Source: JBGQDM01 sp041495845 (lineage in GTDB: Bacteria > Acidobacteriota > Terriglobia > Terriglobales > Acidobacteriaceae). From it: a DNA stretch of 5,921 bases. The translations under genes were made by a program, and so were the position numbers. Below are positions 5,671-5,921 of the stretch, one piece after another. Positions within the stretch are counted from its first letter, which is position 1, and the number at the start of each line of letters is the position of its first letter. A model generated the notes under the pieces. The model worked only from the letters and a program-made list of their open reading frames with translations. It made no database searches and was not told the origin of the DNA. The stretch covers positions 1 to 5,921 of the forward strand of contig JBGQDM010000151.1 of the NCBI GenBank assembly GCA_041495845.1, written 5' to 3'.

Positions 5671-5921
5671 ATGCTCGCGAAGACAGCACACAACATCTTT
5701 CGCTTGGTGTTACTGTGTAGCGCTTTGGCATTGCCCGCCCAGAGTGCCCGGCAGGCCAAACCAGCGCTCCCTCCCGCGTGTGAGAGCGAAGCCGCGTATC
5801 ACAAGCTGGATTTCTGGCTGGGCGACTGGGAAGTAGTTGACTCGCACGACGGCAGCCCGGCTGGCACCAATCGCATCGAGAAAATCCTGAAGGGCTGCGC
5901 CATCATCGAGAACTGGCACGA
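5671..5921 (+). CDS. Exported DUF1579-like protein (3' end cut by window edge)
   Basis: The frame runs from the ATG at 5671 to the right edge: 83 full codons and no stop. Residues 1-25 form a signal peptide (MLAKTAHNIFR, then hydrophobic LVLLCSALALPA, cleavage near AQS/A). The mature start is proline-rich. HKLDFWLGDWEVVD (44-57) and GTNRIEKILKGCAIIENW (65-82) resemble the N-terminal part of secreted DUF1579-type proteins, in which an FWxGxW motif is followed by a strand ending in GC-hh-E-W. Such proteins are usually about 150-200 residues and have no established function. The start is backed by GGAGG at 5657-5661. The gene is divergent from 5129-5536 across 134 bp, in which I saw no convincing promoter. 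The family call rests on motif memory only. Confidence 0.75.
   Translation, partial: MLAKTAHNIFRLVLLCSALALPAQSARQAKPALPPACESEAAYHKLDFWLGDWEVVDSHDGSPAGTNRIEKILKGCAIIENWH

Noticed and set aside
5624..5836. 70-codon plus-strand frame overlapping the DUF1579-like gene
   Set aside because: It is out of frame with the gene that has the ribosome site, signal peptide and family motifs.

Overview
The window looks like chromosomal DNA from a high-GC bacterium with an ordinary gene set. I infer Acidobacteriota (Terriglobia/Koribacter-like), but weakly. The reasons are three small exported proteins that resemble uncharacterised acidobacterial families as I remember them, and intergenic DNA made of short purine-rich repeats of a kind I associate with such genomes. 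No RNA gene, insertion sequence, phage gene or CRISPR array is visible.

Layout from the left. Four genes lie on the minus strand, read right to left: an MDR-family zinc-type dehydrogenase (2304-3326), the complex I subunit NuoB (1510-2079), a GHMP-family sugar kinase (439-1479) and the start of a small exported protein that runs off the left edge (1-387). nuoB and the kinase are 30 bp apart and probably share a transcript. The exported-protein gene follows closely but has a perfect TATAAT box in front of it. The dehydrogenase and nuoB are separated by 224 bp, filled mostly by an inverted repeat with perfect 35-bp arms. Divergent from the dehydrogenase, across 156 bp, is a complete leucyl aminopeptidase gene, pepA (3483-4997, plus strand). 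pepA converges on a small exported-protein gene (5129-5536, minus strand, GTG start). The gap between them holds a second inverted repeat, built from CGGAT-type units, that could end transcription. Last comes a divergent, right-truncated gene for an exported DUF1579-like protein (5671-5921, plus strand).

The genes do not form one evident pathway. NuoB (respiration), PepA (peptide turnover), the dehydrogenase and the sugar kinase look like housekeeping or general metabolic genes placed side by side. No nuoA, nuoC or nuoD is next to nuoB. I found no convincing undescribed multi-gene system. The most unusual material is the intergenic repeat DNA at 2098-2296 and 5019-5112, followed by the small exported families of unknown function.
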